Shown one piece after another: positions 1-5,387 of a stretch of 5,387 nt of DNA. Within the stretch, counting starts at the first letter, position 1. Each line of letters begins with the position of its first letter. The notes below the pieces were generated by a model. The model had not been told where the DNA came from. It saw nothing but the letters and a program-made list of their open reading frames with translations, and did no database searches. The stretch covers positions 1-5,387 of the forward strand of contig JBGCEN010000532.1 in NCBI GenBank assembly GCA_045106435.1, given 5' to 3'. The stretch is from JBCCIM01 sp045106435. Its GTDB lineage: Bacteria; Bacteroidota; Rhodothermia; Rhodothermales; JAHQVL01. A program made the translations under genes and the position numbers.

Positions 1-1199
1 GTCGCAAGAAATGTGCTTCCTTTCTCTGCAATGAAATTAGGACCAATGATGATGTTATCGCCTTTGAGCGTTACATCAGCGCCATCTCGAATTGTCATTG
101 TACCAGTATGAGCTCCTGAGCCAACTTTAAGCACATCAACATTTGTAAGTGTGCCTTCACTACCATCTTTAAACTCAATGCCATCCCAGTTACTATTAGA
201 CGACGTCAATATGATATCTTCTGCATTAAGTATTCCATCAACAGCCATTCCTGTACCTGATGAAAAAGAAAATTCACCCTCATAAAGAGTAGTTTCAGTG
301 TTAGATTTTATTATATGATTAGTGACGATATTAATCGTACTGCCTCCAATGTTAGGTTTATGCGTACCGATTTCATCATCCATTCGTGTAAATTGCTCTT
401 CGATAAATCCAGTTCGACAAGCATCGGTTGTAGAATACATGTAATTTGTTACGGCATCATTACCCAATAATGCCGGACAACTATCAGGAGAAGAAGGGCA
501 AGTATTAAAAAAAGCACTACTACTTGCAGGAGTACCGACAATCTCATCACCCTTGGTAGGATCTGCTAAACATCCTCCCTCCCATGGATGAATTAAACCA
601 AAATAATGACCTACCTCATGAACTAAAATATCTCCCTCATCATAATTGAGATTAACGCTGTTATCCGGAAGAGTAGCGTAATCAAGTAATATGGCATGCT
701 TGTCCGAATCAGTTGTACTCGGAAAAGGCGCCCAGCCTAATGCAAGATTGGGTAGATCGCCAATATAAATATTGATTAAATGCTCTGGATCTATGGAAAG
801 GGTGTTGTGAATTGTATCTGAAACTGCGCCTAGACTAGGAAGATCAAACCAGGAAATATCATTCGTTCTAGACACTGATGACAAAAAGAACGAAGATAAG
901 AAGAACGAAAAATCTGTCGGATCAAAGGCGCTATTCAACACAGAGATCTGATTTTCAAGATCTGCTATATCTACGTTTTCAGAACCACCTTTGTGTATTA
1001 CATGAAATGCAATTCCTATATTAATTGGAGCAAAGCTAGCGGACAAATTCCTATTTCTTTGTCTCTCCTTAAGTAAAGAAGCTATTTCAGGAGGTTTTGT
1101 TACAGAACACATTTGTCCAGATTGTCCCCAAGAACTGTTTGGAATGGTTAATATTGTTGCGAAAATGAGTAGAAGTATATTTTTAGGAAAAGAATTCAT
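1..1199 (-). CDS. Secreted pappalysin-like (M43 family) zinc metalloprotease, C-terminus beyond the window
   Basis: I translated this frame from ATG at 1199 to the window edge: 399 codons with no stop, so the 3' end is missing. The N-terminus is a signal peptide (basic residue, then LLLIFATILTI, likely cut after SSWG near residue 25), so the protein is exported. The catalytic signature HEVGHYFGLIH spans residues 194-204: His194, His198 and His204 bind zinc and Glu195 is the general base. A Met-turn follows (NYMYSTTDAC, Met254), as do cysteines placed as in ulilysin/cytophagalysin-type M43 enzymes. These are known to be secreted endopeptidases; the substrate here is unknown. Residues from about 285 on look like short beta-strand repeats and end in IGPNFIAEKGSTFLA, a pattern common just before sorting domains in this phylum, so a T9SS domain probably lies outside the window. 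The start is 1 bp after the upstream propeller stop, with only a weak ribosome site, suggesting translational coupling. Confidence 0.9.
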   Translation of the reverse strand, partial: MNSFPKNILLLIFATILTIPNSSWGQSGQMCSVTKPPEIASLLKERQRNRNLSASFAPINIGIAFHVIHKGGSENVDIADLENQISVLNSAFDPTDFSFFLSSFFLSSVSRTNDISWFDLPSLGAVSDTIHNTLSIDPEHLINIYIGDLPNLALGWAPFPSTTDSDKHAILLDYATLPDNSVNLNYDEGDILVHEVGHYFGLIHPWEGGCLADPTKGDEIVGTPASSSAFFNTCPSSPDSCPALLGNDAVTNYMYSTTDACRTGFIEEQFTRMDDEIGTHKPNIGGSTINIVTNHIIKSNTETTLYEGEFSFSSGTGMAVDGILNAEDIILTSSNSNWDGIEFKDGSEGTLTNVDVLKVGSGAHTGTMTIRDGADVTLKGDNIIIGPNFIAEKGSTFLA

Positions 1200-1200
1200 T

Positions 1201-2628
1201 TTAGCTGCTCTGCTTCATTATCAACTGAATAAAATTTCCGGTGCTTGTTGTTAGCCTCGTAACATATAAACCAGGCGGTAATTCTCTACACTGCCAGTTA
1301 TATGTATGGGAACCTTGTGCTAATATATTCTCTTCTAACACTCTCACCTCTCGCCCCAGCATATCAAATACTGCCAATCGAACTTGCCCCGTGTTCTCAA
1401 CATTGATTGTAATAGATATCTCATCAATAAATGGATTCGGATATGCAGCTTCAATGGCACTTCTTGATCGCTCAGACTTAGGTACCAGAGAAGTTGGAAC
1501 ACCTGTATTCCACAAAGCTATTCCTTGGCTCTCCTCGCCGTTTATTTCAGTAAACGTCCCCCCAATGTAGAGTCGATTTCCTCTTTCCTTCAAGGCGAAT
1601 ACGTCAGATTCTGCTAAACCAGCGCCTAATTTATTCCAATCCGTTCCTGTCCACCTAGCTATGCTCTGTGGCAAATCTCCCGGTTCTTGAATAAGAAATG
1701 CACCACCAGCAAAGAACTCGCCTGAAGCAAATGAGATAGCATTCACTTGATTTGAGACCCCATCTCCTAGCGCCTCCCATACAGAGTCTTTCCAAACGGC
1801 TACATTTGTTGCAGCCACACTCCCTGCTTTTTCAAAATTACCACCCACATACAAGTTATTATCTAAACCCATCTCAATTGCACGAACTGTACCATCAAGA
1901 CCTAAACCCAATGAAGACCATCCCATCCCATCCCACCTAGCTATTCCCGAAACCTCTTGGCCTTGCGTTTCTCTAAAACTCCCGCCTGCATAAATGAACG
2001 AACTGTCTGAAGCCAAGGCTAAAACATCTATTCCCAAACCATCTATTCCAACTCCATCAAATCCTGCAGTTAAGGAACTCCATTCCTGGCCATCCCACCG
2101 CCCAATTCCTCCTAATTCAAACGGTTGACCAGATACACGACTGAATCGCCCTCCCGCAAACAATTCCCCATCGTGAATGATCAGATCAAATACCCAACCT
2201 GATAAACCTCCTCCTACAGCTGACCATTCTGCCCCATTCCAGCGTGCAATATGACTTGCATTTACATTTCCTGCCTGGTTGAAACGGCCGCCTACATAAA
2301 CTTCATCACCCAGTATTGCAATGGAATACACCCAATCATTAACTCCTGAACCAAGCGCGTGCCAGGTGGCACCATCCCAGCGAGCAATATGGTTAACCTC
2401 TTGCCCCCCCGCTGTCGTAAAATCCCCTACAACATATAAATCCCCAGAGGCACTAAATTCAAAATCTCGAACTGCATCATTTAATGTCCCGTCAAATGGA
2501 AACTCCCAAAAACCACCAGCCTGAGAATAAGCGCTTTGATGGCATATTAAAACTGTGAGAAAGACACAGAATTGTATAATAATTCTATGATTTGTATTTA
2601 ACAGGAGCGATTTGAATACGGAATTCAA
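1201..2628 (-). CDS. Secreted seven-repeat beta-propeller protein with C-terminal T9SS sorting domain
   Basis: This 475-residue protein is exported. Residues 1-35 form a signal peptide (hydrophobic 16-29, likely cut at AYS|QA). Residues 52 to about 380 contain seven repeats of roughly 46 residues with the pattern (I/V)xxLYVGGxF...AxxxxxxxIARWDGxxWxxLGxG, typical of kelch-like or WD-like propeller blades. The seventh repeat ends at IALWNTG without the final WxxLG strand, while residues 40-50 (FWEFPFDGTLN) supply a similar strand at the N-terminus, as in ring closure of a seven-bladed propeller. Residues 394-475 are a type A T9SS sorting domain (AYPNPF, then VFDMLGREVR and LPPGLYVTRL), so the protein is probably carried across the outer membrane and anchored or released. 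It starts at TTG, supported by an ideal ribosome site and by the signal peptide; there is no in-frame ATG nearby. The specific ligand is not predictable. It lies between an S74-domain gene and a metalloprotease gene, in a probable operon. Confidence 0.9.
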   Translation of the reverse strand: MNSVFKSLLLNTNHRIIIQFCVFLTVLICHQSAYSQAGGFWEFPFDGTLNDAVRDFEFSASGDLYVVGDFTTAGGQEVNHIARWDGATWHALGSGVNDWVYSIAILGDEVYVGGRFNQAGNVNASHIARWNGAEWSAVGGGLSGWVFDLIIHDGELFAGGRFSRVSGQPFELGGIGRWDGQEWSSLTAGFDGVGIDGLGIDVLALASDSSFIYAGGSFRETQGQEVSGIARWDGMGWSSLGLGLDGTVRAIEMGLDNNLYVGGNFEKAGSVAATNVAVWKDSVWEALGDGVSNQVNAISFASGEFFAGGAFLIQEPGDLPQSIARWTGTDWNKLGAGLAESDVFALKERGNRLYIGGTFTEINGEESQGIALWNTGVPTSLVPKSERSRSAIEAAYPNPFIDEISITINVENTGQVRLAVFDMLGREVRVLEENILAQGSHTYNWQCRELPPGLYVTRLTTSTGNFIQLIMKQSS

Positions 2629-2636
2629 CTGACTAA

Positions 2637-2644
2637 CCTCCTTT
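2637..2644 (-). promoter_or_regulatory. Strong Shine-Dalgarno site for the propeller gene
   Basis: On the minus strand this reads AAAGGAGG, a full match to the 16S rRNA anti-Shine-Dalgarno sequence, with an 8-nt spacer to the TTG at 2628. It decides the non-ATG start. The site lies in the 26-bp gap after the S74 gene stop. Such a strong site is unusual for core Bacteroidota, which mostly do without it. Confidence 0.85.
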
Positions 2645-2654
2645 ATTTTACAGA

Positions 2655-3152
2655 TTATCTATTCACCTCTATCCCACTAGACTGTAACGCACTTTTCAGC
2701 GCATCGATCTCAGCCTGCTGCTCTTGAATTGCAGATAACAGAAGTGGGATCAACGTAAGATACTCAACACTCTTATACTCAATAGGATTTCCTATAGGAT
2801 CTTCTCCTTCACCTACTGGGCCAGGGTAAACGTCCTGGTACACCATTTCAGGGAAAACTACCTCAAGTTCCTGAGCAATCAGGCCGTACCGCTGCCCCTC
2901 TGGCAAATTCATCGAAGAAAAATCACCTTCTTGCTTATAAGTATATGAAGTAGGCCGTAATTGCATGATTTTGCTAAGTATGTCTTTACTATCCAGTGAT
3001 ACAACCCCGTTTTTAAGCCTCTCGTCGGACCCTGGTCCCGTAATAGGGCCTGTATGTTTTAAGGCTCCTAAGAAGTAACCTGCGTATTTAGTAGTTCCTG
3101 TACCTACAACACTACCATATACTCCGTAGCTATGATCACCTGACCCACCAGT
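2655..3152 (-). pseudogene. S74 intramolecular-chaperone ('tail fiber') domain protein, 5'-truncated by IS66
   Basis: The surviving 165 codons encode the C-terminal part of a protein with a peptidase S74/endosialidase-type intramolecular chaperone domain. In phage fibers this domain trimerises the protein and then cleaves itself off. Visible parts are a glycine-rich stalk end (GVYGSVVGTG, YAGYFLGALKHTG), the domain start SDERLK at 3012-3029 (Ser and Asp are the conserved cleavage-site pair), then LRPTSYTYK, YGLIAQELEVVFPEMV, YKSVEYLTLIPLLLSAIQ and a final short coiled coil (EQQAEIDALKSAL). Upstream of 3152 the frame runs into the IS66 left end and stays open to a GTG at 3233. Those 27 extra residues are IS-encoded and have no ribosome site, so a functional fusion is unlikely. 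The missing N-terminus (signal peptide and more stalk expected) should lie beyond the right end of the IS. Secreted S74 proteins are common in this phylum, and the neighbours are secreted proteins rather than phage genes. Confidence 0.85.
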
Positions 3153-3178
3153 GTATCCGCGCGGTGAAGTACATCTTG
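3153..3178 (+). repeat. IS66 left terminal inverted repeat (IRL)
   Basis: Compared with the reverse complement of 5362-5387, 21 of 26 bases match, with mismatches at repeat positions 4, 5, 17, 21 and 22. There is an exact 11-base core CGCGCGGTGAA and a shared CTTG inner end. The outer tip is GTATCCG rather than the usual GTAAGCG. This is where the transposase is expected to bind and cut. Confidence 0.8.
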
Positions 3179-3192
3179 TAAGCGAGTTGTGA
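3178..3192 (+). repeat. Subterminal copy of the IS66 tip motif
   Basis: The 15 bases GTAAGCGAGTTGTGA match the first 15 bases of the right terminus at 12 positions, including the full GTAAGCG tip and GTGA. The copy is in the same orientation as IRL and starts at its last base, 25 bp inside the left end. It could be a second transposase binding site or chance. I judge it not to be the true end because IRL at 3153 matches the right end over a longer stretch. Confidence 0.45.
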
Positions 3193-3203
3193 TAGCCAGA
3201 CCT

Positions 3204-3225
3204 TGGTATCAAAAAGAGGATACCA
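3204..3225 (+). promoter_or_regulatory. Hairpin carrying the tnpA ribosome binding site
   Basis: TGGTATC (3204-3210) and GATACCA (3219-3225) are perfect 7-bp complements around an 8-nt loop AAAAAGAG. The tnpA Shine-Dalgarno core (AGAGGA, 3215-3220) spans the loop and the start of the right arm, and the stem pairs with the A of the ATG at 3225. If it folds in RNA it would hamper ribosome access, a known way for insertion sequences to limit transposase made from outside transcripts. The repeat is seen directly; the regulatory role is inferred. Confidence 0.5.
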
Positions 3226-3503
3226 TGCAACACTCGTCAAAAACGATGTACCCGCTCATTGAGCGCTATTTGGAAGGTGACCAGACACAAAAAGCATTCA
3301 GCGCAAGCCACAACATTTCCCTGGCCGTGCTCAACTACTGGATCTCAAAGTACCGGCGTGATCATATATCGCCCAAAGCATTCATCGAAGTAAAACCGCC
3401 CGTGATCCCGCAAGCCTTCGCAGAAATCAGTTTTGCCAGCGGGGCCCGTGTCCAGTTACTTGCGCCTGTTTCAGCGAGCTACCTGCTAGAACTGGTTCGA
3501 TGA
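3225..3503 (+). CDS. tnpA: IS66 accessory protein TnpA (helix-turn-helix)
   Basis: This 92-residue protein is the first gene of the IS66 set. Residues about 9-45 (YPLIERYLEGDQTQKAFSASH, then ISLAVLNYWISKYRRD) read as a helix-turn-helix of the transposase/IS66 TnpA type, followed by a beta-rich tail (EISFASGARVQLLAP) seen in these proteins. It is required or helpful for transposition in studied IS66 elements, probably as a DNA-binding partner of TnpC. I chose ATG at 3225 because AGAGGA lies just upstream and family proteins start near the helix. An in-frame GTG at 3189 would add 12 residues but falls in the subterminal repeat and has no ribosome site. Its TGA overlaps the tnpB ATG (ATGA at 3500-3503), so the two are translationally coupled. 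Confidence 0.88.
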   Translation: MQHSSKTMYPLIERYLEGDQTQKAFSASHNISLAVLNYWISKYRRDHISPKAFIEVKPPVIPQAFAEISFASGARVQLLAPVSASYLLELVR

Positions 3504-3859
3504 TCGCCTTCAGTCCCTCACATCGCTACTGGCTTTGCCGTGAGCCAACTGACATGAGAAAGAGCTTCGACGGATTATCAGGACTTGTGCGCAGCGAGCT
3601 AAAACGGGATCCACTCTCAGGCGACGTATTCATTTTTCTCAATCGCCGGCGCACGCACATCAAACTGCTGGTGTGGGACCGTAGCGGATTTGTGCTTTAC
3701 TATAAAAGACTGGAAGAGGGTACGTTTGAATTACCAGTAGCGAATGGTGCGGTTGGTGACGGCGAAATGAACTGGCAGCACCTAGTAATGATGCTAGAGG
3801 GCGTGTCGATGAAATCTGTTAGATATCGTAAGCGATATAGTAAAAAACAGTGTGCGTAA
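3500..3859 (+). CDS. tnpB: IS66 accessory protein TnpB (IS66 Orf2-like)
   Basis: This 119-residue protein matches the IS66 Orf2/TnpB family over its whole length, close to the usual 115 or so residues. Recognisable blocks are YWLCREPTDMRKSFDGLSGLV near the N-terminus, then DPLSGDVFIFLNRRRTHIKLLVWDRSGF and LYYKRLEEGTFELP, and the closing MLEGVSMKSVRYRKRY. The biochemical role is not settled, but the gene is needed for efficient transposition of studied IS66 members. It starts 4 bp inside tnpA and ends 27 bp before tnpC. After the usual basic RKRY ending it has a short tail (SKKQCA), slightly longer than typical. Confidence 0.93.
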   Translation: MIAFSPSHRYWLCREPTDMRKSFDGLSGLVRSELKRDPLSGDVFIFLNRRRTHIKLLVWDRSGFVLYYKRLEEGTFELPVANGAVGDGEMNWQHLVMMLEGVSMKSVRYRKRYSKKQCA

Positions 3860-3886
3860 GTGCTTATTACTTTGTAATTTACAGGC

Positions 3887-5371
3887 GTGGAATCACCGAC
3901 ACATACCGCCCCTCTCGAGGCTGAAAATGCGCAGCTTCGTCTCCAGTTAAAGCAGGCACAAGATCAAGTATCTCTGCTCAAAAATGAACTGGAGCAATTG
4001 AAGCGGCTCATCTTTGGCGCAAAAAGTGAACGCTTTGTGCCTGATGGCAACGAGGCGCAATTGACGCTCTTTGAGGAGGCTCCGGTTGAGGAGGCTACCG
4101 AAGAAATAGTCTCGGCCCACAGTCGCAAACGTAAACCTGTACGCCAGGCACTGCCAGAGCACTTGCCTCGGGAAGTGATTGTGATCGAGCCAGCTGTTGA
4201 TCGCTCTGATTTGAAGAAGATTGGAGAAGAAGTAACAGAGACACTCGACTACCGCCCGGCACGGCTGATTGTTATACAACGCGTCCGTCCCAAATACGTA
4301 GATCCTGAAACAGAAAAAGTCATCATTGCGCAATTGCCTGCACGCCCGATTGACAAAGGGATTGCAGAGCCGGGTCTGCTGTCCCATGTGGTGATCGAGA
4401 AATACGTAGATCATCTGCCTATTTACCGGCAGGTACAGCGCTTTAAACGCGAAGGGATTGCGCTGCCAAGGTCAACACTGGAGGGCTGGGTTGCAGCGGT
4501 TGCAAACCTGCTTGTGCCGCTGCATGAAAGACTGGCTGAGTTAGTGCTCAAAAGCGGCTACATACAGGCCGACGAGACACCCATAGCTGTGCAGGACCCT
4601 GCAAAGGCGACCAGTAACAAAAAAGGCAAAACGCACCGTGGTTATTACTGGGTCTATCACGCGCCGGTAGGCGATAACGGATCGCCGTTAAAACTGGTCT
4701 TGCTTGATTACCAGCGAGGCAGAGGTCGCGATGGCCCAGGCAACTTCTTGCACGATTACCGGGGCGCACTGCAAAGTGATGGCTATGCGGCTTACGATAT
4801 GTTCGAGAAACAGGTAACGGCATACAACTGCTGGGCGCACGCACGCCGCTACTTTTTTGAGGCGCAGGAAAACGCAAAAGAACGGGCTGAGCATGCGCTG
4901 CTTGAGATTGGAAAGCTCTACGCCATTGAGCGGGAGCTGAAGGAGGCTACGCATGAGGAGCGGAAGCAGGTACGTCAGGAAAGGGCGATGCCCATACTGA
5001 ACCAGTTTAAAGGGTGGCTGATGCAGAACCGGGGTCTGCCGAAGAGTCCGTGGGGCAAAGCAGTGAACTACGCGCTCAAGCGCTGGGATAAACTGGCGCG
5101 CTACACCGAAGACGGGCAAATAGAGATCGACAATAACCTGGTAGAAAATGCGATACGGCCAATTGCGCTGGGCAGGAAGAACTATCTCTTTGCCGGTTCA
5201 CACGAGGCGGCGCAGCGGGCGGCAGTGATCTACTCGCTACTGGCCACCTGCAAAAAGCACGAAGTGAATCCTCATGAATGGCTCAGCGATGTACTGAAGC
5301 GGATACCAACACATCCATACAAACAAATTGATGAACTGCTCCCTCATCTCTGGCACAATAGCAAGGGGTAG
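3887..5371 (+). CDS. tnpC: IS66 DDE transposase TnpC
   Basis: This 494-residue protein is the catalytic transposase and looks full length. Order of parts: an N-terminal leucine-rich coiled coil (about 11-41), the block LIFGAKSERF (41-50), a region equivalent to the IS66 zinc finger (about 95-145), then the RNase H-like DDE core. Likely catalytic residues are Asp229 (YIQADETPI), Asp298 (LQSDGYAAYD) and Glu420 (NNLVENAIRP). Family blocks CWAHARRYFFEA (315-326) and GRKNYLFAGSHEAA are present, as is the C-terminal IS66 tail (LLATCKKHEVNPHEWLSDVL). The zinc-finger region has no CxxC pair. The start is GTG, the first possible codon after an in-frame TAA at 3875, with only a poor ribosome site (ACAGG), so expression may be low or depend on tnpB translation. 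The stop lies inside IRR. Confidence 0.95.
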   Translation: MESPTHTAPLEAENAQLRLQLKQAQDQVSLLKNELEQLKRLIFGAKSERFVPDGNEAQLTLFEEAPVEEATEEIVSAHSRKRKPVRQALPEHLPREVIVIEPAVDRSDLKKIGEEVTETLDYRPARLIVIQRVRPKYVDPETEKVIIAQLPARPIDKGIAEPGLLSHVVIEKYVDHLPIYRQVQRFKREGIALPRSTLEGWVAAVANLLVPLHERLAELVLKSGYIQADETPIAVQDPAKATSNKKGKTHRGYYWVYHAPVGDNGSPLKLVLLDYQRGRGRDGPGNFLHDYRGALQSDGYAAYDMFEKQVTAYNCWAHARRYFFEAQENAKERAEHALLEIGKLYAIERELKEATHEERKQVRQERAMPILNQFKGWLMQNRGLPKSPWGKAVNYALKRWDKLARYTEDGQIEIDNNLVENAIRPIALGRKNYLFAGSHEAAQRAAVIYSLLATCKKHEVNPHEWLSDVLKRIPTHPYKQIDELLPHLWHNSKG

Positions 5372-5387
5372 TTCACCGCGCGCTTAC
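5362..5387 (-). repeat. IS66 right terminal inverted repeat (IRR)
   Basis: Read on the minus strand from 5387 it begins GTAAGCGCGCGGTGAAC, the typical IS66 terminus. It overlaps the last codons and the TAG stop of tnpC (5369-5371), so the element has no spare sequence on this side. The window ends on its outermost base. Confidence 0.88.

Larger units (their letters stand above)
3153..5387 (+). mobile_element. Complete IS66-family insertion sequence (2235 bp)
   Basis: The element carries the three-gene IS66 set tnpA-tnpB-tnpC between imperfect 26-bp inverted repeats at 3153-3178 and 5362-5387 (21 of 26 matching). The right tip is the canonical GTAAGCG. All three frames look intact, so the copy may be active. 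Its coding DNA is visibly richer in G+C than the minus-strand genes beside it, which fits an acquired element. It interrupts the S74 gene. IS66 elements usually duplicate 8 bp of target: the left flank 3145-3152 is CCACCAGT, but the right flank is outside the window, so the duplication cannot be confirmed. Confidence 0.92.

Noticed and set aside
1241..1570. Open plus-strand frame of 109 codons opposite the propeller gene
   Set aside because: It lies within the reverse of the T9SS domain, has no ribosome site and shows no protein pattern. The minus-strand gene explains the DNA. The same holds for short plus-strand frames at 1752-1940 and 2321-2524.
1918..1937. Short tandem repeat of CCATC (three exact units and one variant)
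   Set aside because: It encodes the conserved RWDGMGW of a propeller blade. Three units are too few to claim a slippage tract.
2655..3152. Prophage tail-fiber gene
   Set aside because: The S74 domain is best known from phage fibers, but no other phage gene is present and the adjacent genes encode secreted host-type proteins with a T9SS signal.
3153..3233. Extended start of the S74 gene at GTG 3233, giving a 192-residue protein
   Set aside because: The first 27 residues are encoded by IS66 left-end and tnpA antisense DNA, with no ribosome site. Homology begins after the IS boundary, so I treat the gene as truncated.
3947..5119. Open minus-strand frames inside tnpC (3947-4414, 4548-4877, 4688-5119)
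   Set aside because: They are antisense to conserved transposase blocks, have compositions typical of shadow frames, and overlap one another.
1..5387. CRISPR array, tRNA, rRNA, toxin-antitoxin or defence genes
   Set aside because: I saw no regularly spaced direct repeats, no tRNA- or rRNA-like segment and no matching protein motifs. The genes listed account for nearly all of the DNA.

Overview
The window looks like a chromosomal piece from a free-living member of the Bacteroidota/Rhodothermota (FCB) group. The main evidence is a C-terminal type IX secretion (T9SS) sorting domain on one protein, a secreted M43-type metalloprotease with a C-terminal stretch typical of that group, and an IS66 element whose transposase resembles the Bacteroidota subtype. 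The exact lineage cannot be read from the sequence. At least one gene has a full-strength Shine-Dalgarno site, which is uncommon in core Bacteroidota and may point to a deeper branch.

Positions 1 to about 3152 hold three tightly packed genes on the minus strand, in transcription order. First is the C-terminal part of a protein with an intramolecular-chaperone (peptidase S74, 'tail fiber') domain (2655-3152). After a 26-bp gap comes a secreted seven-repeat beta-propeller protein with a T9SS sorting domain (1201-2628). After a 1-bp gap comes a secreted pappalysin-like (M43) zinc metalloprotease (1199 down to the window edge, C-terminus missing). The spacing suggests one operon for exported, probably cell-surface proteins. 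Their joint function is not known.

Positions 3153-5387 hold a complete IS66-family insertion sequence of 2235 bp, with tnpA, tnpB and tnpC on the plus strand between 26-bp imperfect inverted repeats (21 of 26 matching). It has inserted into the S74 gene. The 5' part of that gene, and presumably the operon promoter, are cut off from the three-gene cluster. The window ends exactly at the last base of the right inverted repeat, so the far side of the insertion and the target duplication are not visible.

No RNA genes, CRISPR arrays, clear terminators or new defence system were seen. The points most worth a second look are the operon disruption, a perfect hairpin over the tnpA start site, a second terminus-like motif just inside the left IS end, a TnpC that lacks the usual zinc-finger cysteines, and the circularly closed seven-repeat propeller.
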